Of a stretch of DNA of 18,498 nucleotides, positions 1-6,677 are shown piece by piece. The translations under genes and the position numbers were made by a program. Origin of the DNA: Butyrivibrio sp. CAG:318 (GTDB taxonomy: Bacteria > Bacillota > Clostridia > Lachnospirales > Lachnospiraceae); assembly GCA_000431815.1 (NCBI GenBank), contig FR889252.1:40473-58970 (forward strand). The letters run 5' to 3'. The notes beneath the pieces are model-generated. The model did not search any database. It saw nothing but the letters and a program-made list of their open reading frames with translations, and was not told the DNA's origin. Numbering within the stretch: the stretch's first letter is position 1; the number at the start of each line of letters is the position of its first letter.

Positions 1-26
1 ATATATCTGACTATTTTATCATACAT
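1..26 (-). CDS. Possible start of tilS (partial, 5' end only)
   Basis: On the minus strand an ATG at 26-24 opens a frame reading MYDKIVRY before the window ends. This resembles the start of many tRNA(Ile)-lysidine synthetases, and tilS commonly follows spoIIE in Clostridia. Only eight codons are visible, and the nearest Shine-Dalgarno-like AGGA lies too close to the ATG. The call rests mainly on synteny and is weak. Confidence 0.27.
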
Positions 27-90
27 ATCCTGAAATTATGCCCGCCATTTTAATAATATCTTTAAGTTTAATCCACTTTTACAAAATAAG

Positions 91-1182
91 TCAAGCTTTA
101 CTTTTCCACACGCCCATCACAAGTATTGTCATATCATCCTTGCAATTTCCGTCAAGATAAAACATAACATCTTCCATAAGGCTGTCCGCCATAATCTGAG
201 GATTGCCGCATGGAATCGCATCTATCATCCCGGCCAGCCGTCCTTCTTTGTCATAGAACGGAAGTGCATCAGCTACGCCGTCACTGAACATATATATGTA
301 CTGCCATTCGCCCAGATTAAATTCGCTTACATCCGGTCTGGCATCTTCAAGCACGCCCGCCGGAAGGGAAGAAGGTTTGATTATGCGTACTCCGTCCGTG
401 TTCTTTATAAAGGTCGATGCCGCTCCCATCTTAACCAGACGGCATACGCCGCTTACCAGATTGGCTCTGACGCAGTCTATAGTGACCGGAGTATCGTCCC
501 CATGGGAAGCAAAAGCAAGATTAATAAGGCGTACCGCGTTTACATCTCCAAACCCGGTCTGGGCAAATTGCTCAAAAAGTTCCATAACACTGCTGCTGGC
601 AGCATTGGCAAGCGTACCTGTTCCCATCCCGTCCGCAAGGGCCATATATGTATTTCCGGATAGATCACTCATATATGTGTAACTGTCTCCGGACACCACA
701 CCTGCATTCTTGCTGTGTGATGCCGCCCCGAAAAGCGTATGGTAATGCGGTGCTTCTTCAAAAACAAATTCGCCGGTCTGTCCCGTTATAACCCTATGGC
801 TTCCCCTCGAAAGGACAAGGCTGCGCCCCAATGCCCTGGACATGCATTCTGTTATCTCTCCGGCATGTATGCTTCTGTTATGCCTGCTGCGCGCCATGAC
901 AGACAGCACTTCTTTTCCGTCCTCCATCTCATATAGCATAACCGATTCTATGCGCACTCCGATTTCTGCCAGTGATTTTCTTATAATCCTGTCCGTCCGG
1001 GAATCTGCCGTGTATGCACGCATTCCTACCCCGGCCGCTTCTTCAAGAAGCCTCGCCGTCTCCGCCAGCTGTGTTCCGACCACATCATCTGCATTTCCGG
1101 CTTCTCCGTATATATTATTAAGCTGTCTGAAACTCTGCGCTGTCTCAAGTATGCGCATCTGTGAATATGTTATATGCTCCAT
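91..1182 (-). CDS. spoIIE: SpoIIE PP2C phosphatase, soluble form without the membrane domain
   Basis: Stage II sporulation protein E dephosphorylates the anti-anti-sigma factor SpoIIAA and so releases sigma-F in the forespore. The PP2C motifs are intact: GDSY (about residues 165-168), LADGMGTG (182-189, metal-binding Asp), SDGVAD (300-305) and DDMT (349-352). The N-terminal ~150 residues look like the SpoIIE regulatory segment. The start at 1182 is chosen because AAAGGGG lies 8 nt upstream. The longer frame back to 1245 would begin upstream of the predicted transcription start. The product is 363 aa against about 800 or more for typical SpoIIE, and no hydrophobic segment exists in this frame. 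It therefore corresponds to roughly the last 365 residues of the Bacillus protein. It is transcribed alone, behind the divIC terminator, from a Spo0A-type promoter. Confidence 0.93.
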   Translation of the reverse strand: MEHITYSQMRILETAQSFRQLNNIYGEAGNADDVVGTQLAETARLLEEAAGVGMRAYTADSRTDRIIRKSLAEIGVRIESVMLYEMEDGKEVLSVMARSRHNRSIHAGEITECMSRALGRSLVLSRGSHRVITGQTGEFVFEEAPHYHTLFGAASHSKNAGVVSGDSYTYMSDLSGNTYMALADGMGTGTLANAASSSVMELFEQFAQTGFGDVNAVRLINLAFASHGDDTPVTIDCVRANLVSGVCRLVKMGAASTFIKNTDGVRIIKPSSLPAGVLEDARPDVSEFNLGEWQYIYMFSDGVADALPFYDKEGRLAGMIDAIPCGNPQIMADSLMEDVMFYLDGNCKDDMTILVMGVWKSKA

Positions 1183-1222
1183 CCTCCCAGCCCCTTTCGT
1201 TTTCCGGTATAAGCAGTATCTC

Positions 1223-1287
1223 ATTATAATTTGATTAATGTGCAAAATTTGTCAAACCATGGTGGATGTGTCAATTTTTTTTCGACA
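1223..1287 (-). promoter_or_regulatory. spoIIE promoter with Spo0A boxes and 21-bp spacer
   Basis: Minus-strand -35 TTGACA (1255-1250) and -10 TATAAT (1228-1223) are separated by 21 bp. The -35 is embedded in TTTGTCAAA (1248-1256), a full match to the 0A-box consensus TTTGTCRAA. A second box, TGTCGAA on the minus strand, is at 1287-1281, and a weaker TGTCAAT is at 1269-1275. A long spacer plus 0A boxes over and upstream of the -35 is the architecture of Bacillus spoIIE and spoIIG, where Spo0A~P activates sigma-A polymerase. The predicted start near 1216 gives a leader of about 35 nt. Confidence 0.75.
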
Positions 1288-1310
1288 TATATATCACAAT
1301 CCTGGCAATC

Positions 1311-1338
1311 AAAAAAGGAACCGGTATATTCCGGTTCC
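1311..1338 (-). terminator. Rho-independent terminator after divIC
   Basis: GGAACCGG (1317-1324) and CCGGTTCC (1331-1338) form a perfect 8-bp stem with a 6-nt loop. On the minus strand it is followed by six T (1316-1311). It lies just downstream of the divIC stop and separates that operon from spoIIE. Confidence 0.9.
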
Positions 1339-1356
1339 CGATATATCATACAGAAA

Positions 1357-1689
1357 TTACTTATCCTGATCCTTCAATACTTTCTCATCAGGATATACTA
1401 ACCCGAGCTTATCCCTGGCTGCCTCTTCCACAAACTGCTTCGTGTTGACGTACTTACTGTACTCTTCAAGGTCTTCGGCACGTCTGCTTTCTGCCTCTAT
1501 ATTGCTCTCAAGTTCTTCTATTCTGGCTGCGTCCTCTGCATTACGGGCCTGTATTTCTTTGCTCCGTGAATTAAAAAAGAGAACGAGTGCTATTACGATA
1601 ACGACCACTGCGAGACCGACTAATTTATTAGACGGCTTATTTCTCCGGTCTGCTCTGTTTCTTCTCAATGTGACCACCCCTGATTCCAT
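1357..1689 (-). CDS. divIC: DivIC/FtsB-type septum formation protein
   Basis: Small bitopic cell-division protein of the FtsB/DivIC family, which joins the FtsL-FtsQ(DivIB) complex at the septum. Visible: a basic N-terminus, one transmembrane helix at about residues 24-42, an acidic coiled coil at about 43-75, and the family's C-terminal signature around ARDKLGLVYPDE (about 91-102). Length is 110 aa from the ATG at 1689. A TTG at 1668, with AGGGG 8 nt upstream, is a better-placed start and would give 103 aa with a 32-nt overlap with yabQ. Either way it overlaps the 3' end of yabQ and is translationally linked to it. The synteny yabP-yabQ-divIC-spoIIE supports the call. Confidence 0.88.
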   Translation of the reverse strand: MESGVVTLRRNRADRRNKPSNKLVGLAVVVIVIALVLFFNSRSKEIQARNAEDAARIEELESNIEAESRRAEDLEEYSKYVNTKQFVEEAARDKLGLVYPDEKVLKDQDK

Positions 1690-2080
1690 TGGTTTCGCTC
1701 TTTTTAGATATTAGTCTAATTTTATACGATTCTATTATGTTTTTCAATACTTTTATGACAATTTCCTTAATTTTCCTTATTATTCCGCCCATGAAAGGAA
1801 CAATAAAGCGGCCGGCAATCATATAATAAGCCAGCGCACCAATCAGTATGCCAGCAATCATATAGACCCGGAAACAGCCATCGTTAATAAACAGGAATAT
1901 CCGGTATGCCAAAAATGCCCATATGATCCAGTACAGGACATCTTCGCATGACGTAACGGCCACACTGTGTCTTACCGCGCGCCTTATTATCCGCAGCACA
2001 TCATAAGTTGCCGACATGGCAGCGCCTATTGCAATCATTACCAGAAAAACATATAATTCCTCAACTATAAATTCCGCCAA
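1637..2080 (-). CDS. yabQ: YabQ spore cortex membrane protein
   Basis: YabQ is a forespore-envelope membrane protein needed for cortex formation in Bacillus. The 147-aa product starts with a short amphipathic stretch, then three hydrophobic segments (about residues 9-28, 46-65 and 70-92), with the YabQ-like YDVLRIIRR motif after the first. A basic tail follows. The start is TTG at 2080, directly abutting the TAA of yabP. No Shine-Dalgarno sequence is visible, so translation is probably coupled to yabP. The 3' end overlaps divIC. Confidence 0.85.
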   Translation of the reverse strand: MAEFIVEELYVFLVMIAIGAAMSATYDVLRIIRRAVRHSVAVTSCEDVLYWIIWAFLAYRIFLFINDGCFRVYMIAGILIGALAYYMIAGRFIVPFMGGIIRKIKEIVIKVLKNIIESYKIRLISKKSETNGIRGGHIEKKQSRPEK

Positions 2081-2365
2081 TTATTTAAACAGTCTGGATA
2101 ATAACGATTCGCTTTTCTTGGCATATGAATTCACATCGGAATAATTAATCCCATCTATTGTACCCGATATATCAAGCTCGCCCTTATCGACCGAAAGCCT
2201 GTTCACATGCAGGTCATGTCCTTTGATTACCATCATTCCGCAGACCGTCTCAAGAACAATTGTCTTTAAGTCAAATGAAATCACATCTTTAACTCCGGTA
2301 ACACATCCGTTTCTTCTGTCTGAAAAAGCTGCCCTGTGGTTTCCGGCAGGATTCTTATCATCCAT
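2081..2365 (-). CDS. yabP: YabP sporulation protein
   Basis: YabP is a small sporulation protein controlled by sigma-E in Bacillus. The 94-aa product carries the family pattern: VTGVKDVISFD (about residues 22-32), then I.LET..G.M.IKG..LHVN.L and a final GELDISG.I.GINYS segment. It is predicted to be soluble and rich in beta strands. AAAGGAA lies 10 nt upstream of the ATG. The gene directly precedes yabQ, with no gap, and follows rqcP by 62 nt, in which a candidate sigma-E promoter is seen. Confidence 0.88.
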   Translation of the reverse strand: MDDKNPAGNHRAAFSDRRNGCVTGVKDVISFDLKTIVLETVCGMMVIKGHDLHVNRLSVDKGELDISGTIDGINYSDVNSYAKKSESLLSRLFK

Positions 2366-2397
2366 AGCTGCGTCATTCCTTTCGGCATATTTAGTAT

Positions 2398-2427
2398 AAT
2401 ATATGCGCGCGGCGCTGTGCTTATGAC
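2398..2427 (-). promoter_or_regulatory. Candidate sigma-E promoter for yabP-yabQ-divIC
   Basis: On the minus strand GTCATAA (2427-2421) is followed after 15 bp by CATATATT (2405-2398). This resembles the sigma-E consensus (-35 near TCATATT, -10 CATACAnT, spacer 14-15), and no good sigma-A pair is present. It begins directly after the rqcP stop codon. It fits the known sigma-E control of yabP, but is a motif match only. Confidence 0.5.
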
Positions 2428-2667
2428 TTAAATATATCTGAACAGGTCTTTGGCTTCGTCCTTCTTGGTCGTCTCGACTATATCCGTAACTTCAACTTTA
2501 ACATTCTTAGTACCGAACTGAATCTCTATGACATCACCTACTTTAACGTCGACAGATGCTTTGGCAGTCTTTCCGTTAATCTGCACTCTTCCGGCATCAC
2601 ATGCCTCATTGGCAACTGTACGTCTCTTTATAAGTCTGGATACTTTAAGATATTTATCAAGTCTCAT
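2428..2667 (-). CDS. rqcP: RqcP, S4-domain ribosome quality-control factor (formerly YabO)
   Basis: S4-domain RNA-binding protein that works with RqcH on obstructed 50S subunits to support poly-alanine tailing in the bacterial RQC pathway. The 79-aa product begins MRLDKYLKVSRLIKRRT and is close to the Bacillus protein along its length, with GRVQINGK.AK.S.DVK.GD (about 27-47) and a TTKKDEA tail. The start at 2667 is the second of two adjacent ATGs and lies 6 nt after AAAGGAG. The frame extends further upstream, but that part runs through the hup terminator and is not coding. The gene has no promoter of its own in the gap, so it probably depends on read-through from hup. Confidence 0.92.
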   Translation of the reverse strand: MRLDKYLKVSRLIKRRTVANEACDAGRVQINGKTAKASVDVKVGDVIEIQFGTKNVKVEVTDIVETTKKDEAKDLFRYI

Positions 2668-2693
2668 CATAAACTCCTTTAATATATAATCAC

Positions 2694-2721
2694 AAAAACG
2701 CCCCAATAGATATTGAGGCGT
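2694..2721 (-). terminator. Terminator between hup and rqcP
   Basis: Positions 2698-2708 and 2711-2721 form an 11-bp stem with one mismatch, followed on the minus strand by TTTTT. It lies 28 nt past the hup stop and 27 nt upstream of rqcP, so it probably attenuates expression from hup into rqcP. Confidence 0.8.
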
Positions 2722-2749
2722 CAATCATTAATAATCTCTAATATTCTGA

Positions 2750-3022
2750 TTAGTTAAGGCTGTCCTTTAATGCCTTACCAGCTTTGAATTTAGGAGACTT
2801 AGATGCTGCAATTTCGATAGTCTTTCCTGTCATTGGATTACGTCCTGTTCTTGCAGGTCTCTCAGCTACTTCAAAAGTACCGAATCCAACTAACTGGATC
2901 TTCTCACCTTTCTTTAACTCCTCTGCTACTACATCCGTGAAAGCCTTAAGAGCCTTCTCTGCATCTTTCTTAGAAAGTTCTGTTTTCTCTGCAATTGCTG
3001 CAACTAATTCTGTCTTGTTCAT
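2750..3022 (-). CDS. hup: HU family nucleoid DNA-binding protein
   Basis: Small basic histone-like protein that bends DNA as a homodimer. At 90 aa it has the usual family length, with the helical N-terminal half, the GFGTFEV turn (about 47-53) and the DNA-binding arm with RPARTGRNPMTG (about 55-66), ending KFKAGKALK. AGGAGG lies 9 nt upstream of the ATG. A strong promoter precedes it and a terminator follows. The hup-rqcP-yabP order is conserved in Firmicutes. Confidence 0.96.
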   Translation of the reverse strand: MNKTELVAAIAEKTELSKKDAEKALKAFTDVVAEELKKGEKIQLVGFGTFEVAERPARTGRNPMTGKTIEIAASKSPKFKAGKALKDSLN

Positions 3023-3112
3023 GTATTAATTCCTCCTAATACCAAAATTATAATTCGTGTAAAACAGATCCGATAATATCGATTATACTCCGTCCGTATT
3101 ACCCACAAACTA

Positions 3113-3141
3113 TTTATAATGGTTTTATGCCGATTTGTCAA
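3113..3141 (-). promoter_or_regulatory. hup promoter (sigma-A type)
   Basis: Minus-strand TTGACA (3141-3136), a 17-bp spacer, then TATAAA (3118-3113). The start near 3106 gives a leader of about 84 nt before hup. Confidence 0.8.
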
Positions 3142-3178
3142 GGATATTTGGCACAATTAGCTATTTTTATCCCATTTC

Positions 3179-3943
3179 TCAATGATTCTTATGGTAAACT
3201 ATGCCTAATCCGTGCAGAAGCAGTTCATCATCGATAAGAATTCTGTGTTTGCATGCAGGAATTATCAATCTTGCTATTCCGCCTGCAGCGACCACATTCG
3301 TCTCATATCCCAGTTCTTCATGTATTCTGTCAATCATACCGTCTATCATAGCCGCATTTCCGAGAACAATTCCGCTCTTCATGCTGTCGACGGTATTCTT
3401 GCCGATGACATGTTTCGGTATATCAAGGCCAATCTTAGGCAGCTGCGACGTGGATGACGCCAATGCCTCAAGCGATGCCCGCACTCCCGGGATAATGATT
3501 CCTCCGGCGTAACTTCCTTTGCGGTCTATAACCGCTATTGTAGTAGCTGTGCCCAGATCTATTATGGTAACAGGCGCACCGTAACGTTCTATTGCCGCAA
3601 CTGCGCCCACTATCAAATCAGATCCGACGCTTCCCGGGTCATCCATATGAATATTAAGTCCTGTTTTAATGCCGGGGCCGACGATCATCGGCTTATTCCC
3701 GGTAATTTTCTCGACCGCATGGCTTATTACATTCGTAAGCGGCGGCACGACAGATGAAAGGATTGCTCCGTCAATTGAATCCGAGCCAATCCCGTGAAGC
3801 TCGAATACCATCTTAAAACTTATGGCATATTCAAGTTCCGTTCTTGATATATCTGTACTTATTCTTTCAACAAAAGCAATGTTTCTGCCATCTATGCAGC
3901 TGATTACTATGTTGGTATTTCCCATATCTATTGCAAGCAGCAT
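3179..3943 (-). CDS. coaX: Type III pantothenate kinase
   Basis: Phosphorylates pantothenate to 4'-phosphopantothenate, the first step of CoA synthesis. CoaX enzymes belong to the ASKHA fold, need a monovalent cation and are not feedback-inhibited by CoA. Visible motifs: DMGNTN at 6-11 (phosphate 1, catalytic Asp), DPGSVGSD at 102-109 (pantothenate site), DLGTATT at 129-135 (phosphate 2) and GGIIIPG at 147-153. The 254-aa length is normal. GAGGAG lies 5 nt upstream of the ATG. The gene follows the ECF substrate-binding subunit by 27 nt, so vitamin uptake and its first use are co-expressed. A 6-bp hairpin lies in the gap. No terminator is seen after it before the hup promoter. Confidence 0.95.
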   Translation of the reverse strand: MLLAIDMGNTNIVISCIDGRNIAFVERISTDISRTELEYAISFKMVFELHGIGSDSIDGAILSSVVPPLTNVISHAVEKITGNKPMIVGPGIKTGLNIHMDDPGSVGSDLIVGAVAAIERYGAPVTIIDLGTATTIAVIDRKGSYAGGIIIPGVRASLEALASSTSQLPKIGLDIPKHVIGKNTVDSMKSGIVLGNAAMIDGMIDRIHEELGYETNVVAAGGIARLIIPACKHRILIDDELLLHGLGIVYHKNH

Positions 3944-3970
3944 TTCGTCTCCTCAGACAGTTTATCTGTC

Positions 3971-4606
3971 TTATGCAGTCTTTTTCTTTGCATTAACCAT
4001 TACAAGTCCGGCCTTATAAAGTCCGAATCCGACTGCCGAAGTAATTACCGTCGAAAAAGCAAATTCCAATACAGCATTGATTCCTACAAAAGCTCCAACA
4101 AATGCGAATACATTCTGGCCTTCTACCCACCAGTTGTTAGCTCTGAGGGTCGGTGCAAAGCAGATAATCAGCGTTCCCATAAATAACAGCGTGTTTAAAA
4201 ATGCTGTTGCAAAACCGGTAATGGCATAATTAGCAGCCTTCGGAACCGGTGTGCGGTTCAATGCCTTGCATATAAGTCCCGCAAAGATTCCCTCAAGGAC
4301 TCTCGGTACGATACATACAACAGCCGTAAGGAACGGACTAACGCTAAAGAGAGTTGTTCCTACAATGCTTGGTGTTCCAAGCACATTTGCTGCGTTGGCA
4401 AATGCAGTAAGGCCAAACACCAATCCCAAGGCTGCTCCTCCCGAAGGTCCGAGTATTACTGCCCCGATTGCAACCGGTATCATGTTAACGGTTATTGCAA
4501 GTGGTCCGATTGGTATATAGCCGATTGGGGTCACTGTCATGATAATGAGCAATGCCGCAAGTGCAGCGACTATAACCATGCTGATAGTTTTCTTGTTGAT
4601 ATTCAT
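3971..4606 (-). CDS. panT: ECF transporter substrate-binding (S) subunit, probably for pantothenate
   Basis: Membrane S component of an energy-coupling-factor vitamin transporter, which would use shared EcfA/EcfA'/EcfT subunits encoded elsewhere. The 211-aa product has about six hydrophobic segments. The region PIGYIPIGPLAITVNMIPVA followed by GPSGGAALGLVFGLTAF is typical of the PF12822 S-component group. Start 4606 is chosen because AAAGGA lies 6 nt upstream; the frame extending to 4783 lies in the gene upstream. The substrate is inferred from coaX, the next gene in the same transcript; folate or another vitamin is possible. Confidence 0.82.
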   Translation of the reverse strand: MNINKKTISMVIVAALAALLIIMTVTPIGYIPIGPLAITVNMIPVAIGAVILGPSGGAALGLVFGLTAFANAANVLGTPSIVGTTLFSVSPFLTAVVCIVPRVLEGIFAGLICKALNRTPVPKAANYAITGFATAFLNTLLFMGTLIICFAPTLRANNWWVEGQNVFAFVGAFVGINAVLEFAFSTVITSAVGFGLYKAGLVMVNAKKKTA

Positions 4607-4654
4607 TTTATTCCTTTCCGTTATCGCTCCCGCATAACTCGGGATGCAACACTT

Positions 4655-4675
4655 TTCCGTCATTTCCTGACGGAA
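4655..4675 (-). promoter_or_regulatory. Perfect hairpin at the 5' end of the panT-coaX transcript
   Basis: TTCCGTCA (4655-4662) and TGACGGAA (4668-4675) form a perfect 8-bp stem with a 5-nt loop. It falls at the predicted transcription start, so it could be an operator, a 5' stability hairpin or part of a leader structure. A second, imperfect stem (CCGAGTTAT with ATAACGG) follows before the ribosome binding site. Confidence 0.5.
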
Positions 4676-4682
4676 CCCTATC

Positions 4683-4711
4683 ATAATATTATATTCTGTG
4701 GCGTACGTCAA
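4683..4711 (-). promoter_or_regulatory. Promoter for panT-coaX
   Basis: Minus-strand TTGACG (4711-4706), a 17-bp spacer and TATTAT (4688-4683). It lies just past the stop of the upstream GGDEF-like gene and predicts a leader of about 70 nt before panT. Confidence 0.6.
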
Positions 4712-4715
4712 GCCG

Positions 4716-6656
4716 TTAATCCGCGATAACTCCGTCAAGACCTCCGTTGACAGCTCTTCCCCTTGCCGATAATGCCTTATCAATGTAATGTTCTACCGGT
4801 TCTGACACATCATCAATGATTGCCATTCCGGCCGTTATCGATACATCCAATCCCGGGCATAACTGCTCGCATCCATCTGCGAAAACGTCATTTAACCTGT
4901 TGATAAGTGCTGCCGAAAGTCTGTTGCCGCGTCTGTCAAATATTTTTGCAAGTATTATTACATTGTCGGCATTAACCCTGCATCCCATTATGAAACGTTC
5001 ATCTTCCTTTAGTACCTTCGTGTATTCCTTCAGGACATTATCACCGGCGGCATATCCGAATCTTGAATTAACTGACATAAAATTCTTCATGCCGGTATAT
5101 ACCACAGCAAGCTTCTCATCTTTACAACATTTGATATATTTGGCCGCTTCCTTAATAAAAACTTCTTGTTTCAAAAGTCCCGTAAGCGCATCCCGGCCTT
5201 CATTGCTGTCACGTTCGAGAAGGATTTCCTCGTATTCCCTTATATTGAGCAAAAATGAAGACACGAGCTGGGAAATAAGCTTAAATGTCTTAATCTCAGT
5301 ATCGTTCCAGTTATGTCTGCTGCCAAAACACTCAAAACTTATGCAGCCGCTGCTATGGTGTTTTCCCGTAAAAACACATTGCACATATGACTTAAGTCCC
5401 GTCGCCTGTATCTTGGCAAAGAATTTATGAGTCTCAAGGTTCTTGGTATCTGAAACTATAATAATCTTGCGCTGTTCATATATTTTCTCAAGGTCATCAT
5501 ATCCGACAAGATGAACATTATGGATTCTGCATTCCACATCCGGGCATTTCGGTGAAACCCAGCTGTATGTTACTTTAACACTCTTATTCTTGGCATCAAG
5601 TTCATGCACCGCTATCCTGTCGATACCGTATTTTTCGCCTATCTGGGTAAAAATCAGGCTGATTGCTTCGCCTATTTCTCCGCTTCCGGACATAATGCTT
5701 AATGCACTCTCAACTAGATTATGGTCAAATTCAACATCTTCCAGCTTTCTCTTAGATTCATCAAATTCCATTTCTATCTCATCGGAGTACACAACAAGTG
5801 TTCCCGGATGGTGGTATTTGGCCTTCAGCAATGACATATGTGCCTTTTCCATTATGTCAAATTCCTGGCCTTTTGGGAAACTTCCTATATATACACCGCA
5901 ATCAAGTTCCGGCGCATATGCCGCCGTTCCTATGATTCCCTGTATTTCGGATTTGAGTCTCGCAAATGCAATAGCCAGTTCATTATTAATCCTGTCGCCA
6001 TTATATATTACATAAAATTCATTCTGCGATGCACAACCGACATATGCATTATAAGGAAATATGCGTTTGAAACATTCTGCGATACTGATTGTCATGCTGT
6101 CGCCACTGATATATGTCTCTATACCTTCTACCTTAAATTCCGCAAATGCCGCTTCCGCTCCATTTCCGGACATACACATTTCATTAAGTCTGCGTATAAT
6201 TCCGGCCTTACCCAGAAGTCCCGTAAACTTATCATAATCCTCATTGTCCGTATTATCGGTCTGTACGCCGTACCCGGCATCAGTCACCTCGGATATTCTG
6301 CCGATTATGTATTGCGGCTCATTATTGTCATCATATGTTGTCTTCCCTATTACATCATACCACTTGGCAAAACCGGCGAAATTACTCAGTCTCGCCTTAC
6401 ACTCAAAATATCCCTTATCCGGATTCTTAAGTCCCTGTATAAGGTCATCCACGTTGATTGCGCTCCCCGTGCCGGTATCTCTCTGTCTGTACAACATCTG
6501 AACATAATTATTAATGGTCGAGCCATATCTTAACGCTTCGGCACGACCAAAAATAAATTCCATGCTGTCAGAAGCGATTTCGTATCTGTACAAAATCGCT
6601 CCTGTCATGGATGCAACTGTTCTGTAAATTTCTAATTCTTCTCTGATTGTATCCAA
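4716..6656 (-). CDS. PAS-GAF protein with two degenerate GGDEF domains
   Basis: A 646-aa cytoplasmic protein, apparently a signalling protein. Reading along it: a PAS-like domain (about 10-125), a first GGDEF-fold domain (about 143-292) with DKFTGLL at its start, a GAF-like domain (about 315-475) and a second GGDEF-fold domain (about 488-640) with RDALTGLL. At the active-site loops the GGDEF signature is SQNEF (210-214) in the first and NADNV (562-566) in the second, so neither should synthesise c-di-GMP. I infer a sensory or c-di-GMP/GTP-binding role. There is no membrane segment or signal peptide. The start is TTG at 6656 with AAGGGGG 7 nt upstream. It lies 21 nt after a secreted trigger-factor-like lipoprotein and is probably in its operon. 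Confidence 0.8.
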   Translation of the reverse strand: MDTIREELEIYRTVASMTGAILYRYEIASDSMEFIFGRAEALRYGSTINNYVQMLYRQRDTGTGSAINVDDLIQGLKNPDKGYFECKARLSNFAGFAKWYDVIGKTTYDDNNEPQYIIGRISEVTDAGYGVQTDNTDNEDYDKFTGLLGKAGIIRRLNEMCMSGNGAEAAFAEFKVEGIETYISGDSMTISIAECFKRIFPYNAYVGCASQNEFYVIYNGDRINNELAIAFARLKSEIQGIIGTAAYAPELDCGVYIGSFPKGQEFDIMEKAHMSLLKAKYHHPGTLVVYSDEIEMEFDESKRKLEDVEFDHNLVESALSIMSGSGEIGEAISLIFTQIGEKYGIDRIAVHELDAKNKSVKVTYSWVSPKCPDVECRIHNVHLVGYDDLEKIYEQRKIIIVSDTKNLETHKFFAKIQATGLKSYVQCVFTGKHHSSGCISFECFGSRHNWNDTEIKTFKLISQLVSSFLLNIREYEEILLERDSNEGRDALTGLLKQEVFIKEAAKYIKCCKDEKLAVVYTGMKNFMSVNSRFGYAAGDNVLKEYTKVLKEDERFIMGCRVNADNVIILAKIFDRRGNRLSAALINRLNDVFADGCEQLCPGLDVSITAGMAIIDDVSEPVEHYIDKALSARGRAVNGGLDGVIAD

Positions 6657-6677
6657 CCCATCGCCCCCTTGTTCAGG

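Noticed and set aside
1183..1245. N-terminal extension of SpoIIE to the ATG at 1245
   Set aside because: The extension contains the -10 element and lies upstream of the predicted transcript start and the AAAGGGG ribosome binding site.
3134..3141. TTTGTCAA at the hup -35 as a Spo0A box
   Set aside because: It is explained by the TTGACA -35 itself. The spacer is a normal 17 bp and no second box is near.
4655..4675. The known pan RNA motif in the panT leader
   Set aside because: That motif is marked by bulged adenines in its stem. The hairpin here is perfectly paired, so the match is not supported.
4816..6533. Long plus-strand frames opposite the GGDEF-like gene
   Set aside because: They are antisense shadows of a gene with clear domains. 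Their products have no recognisable motif.
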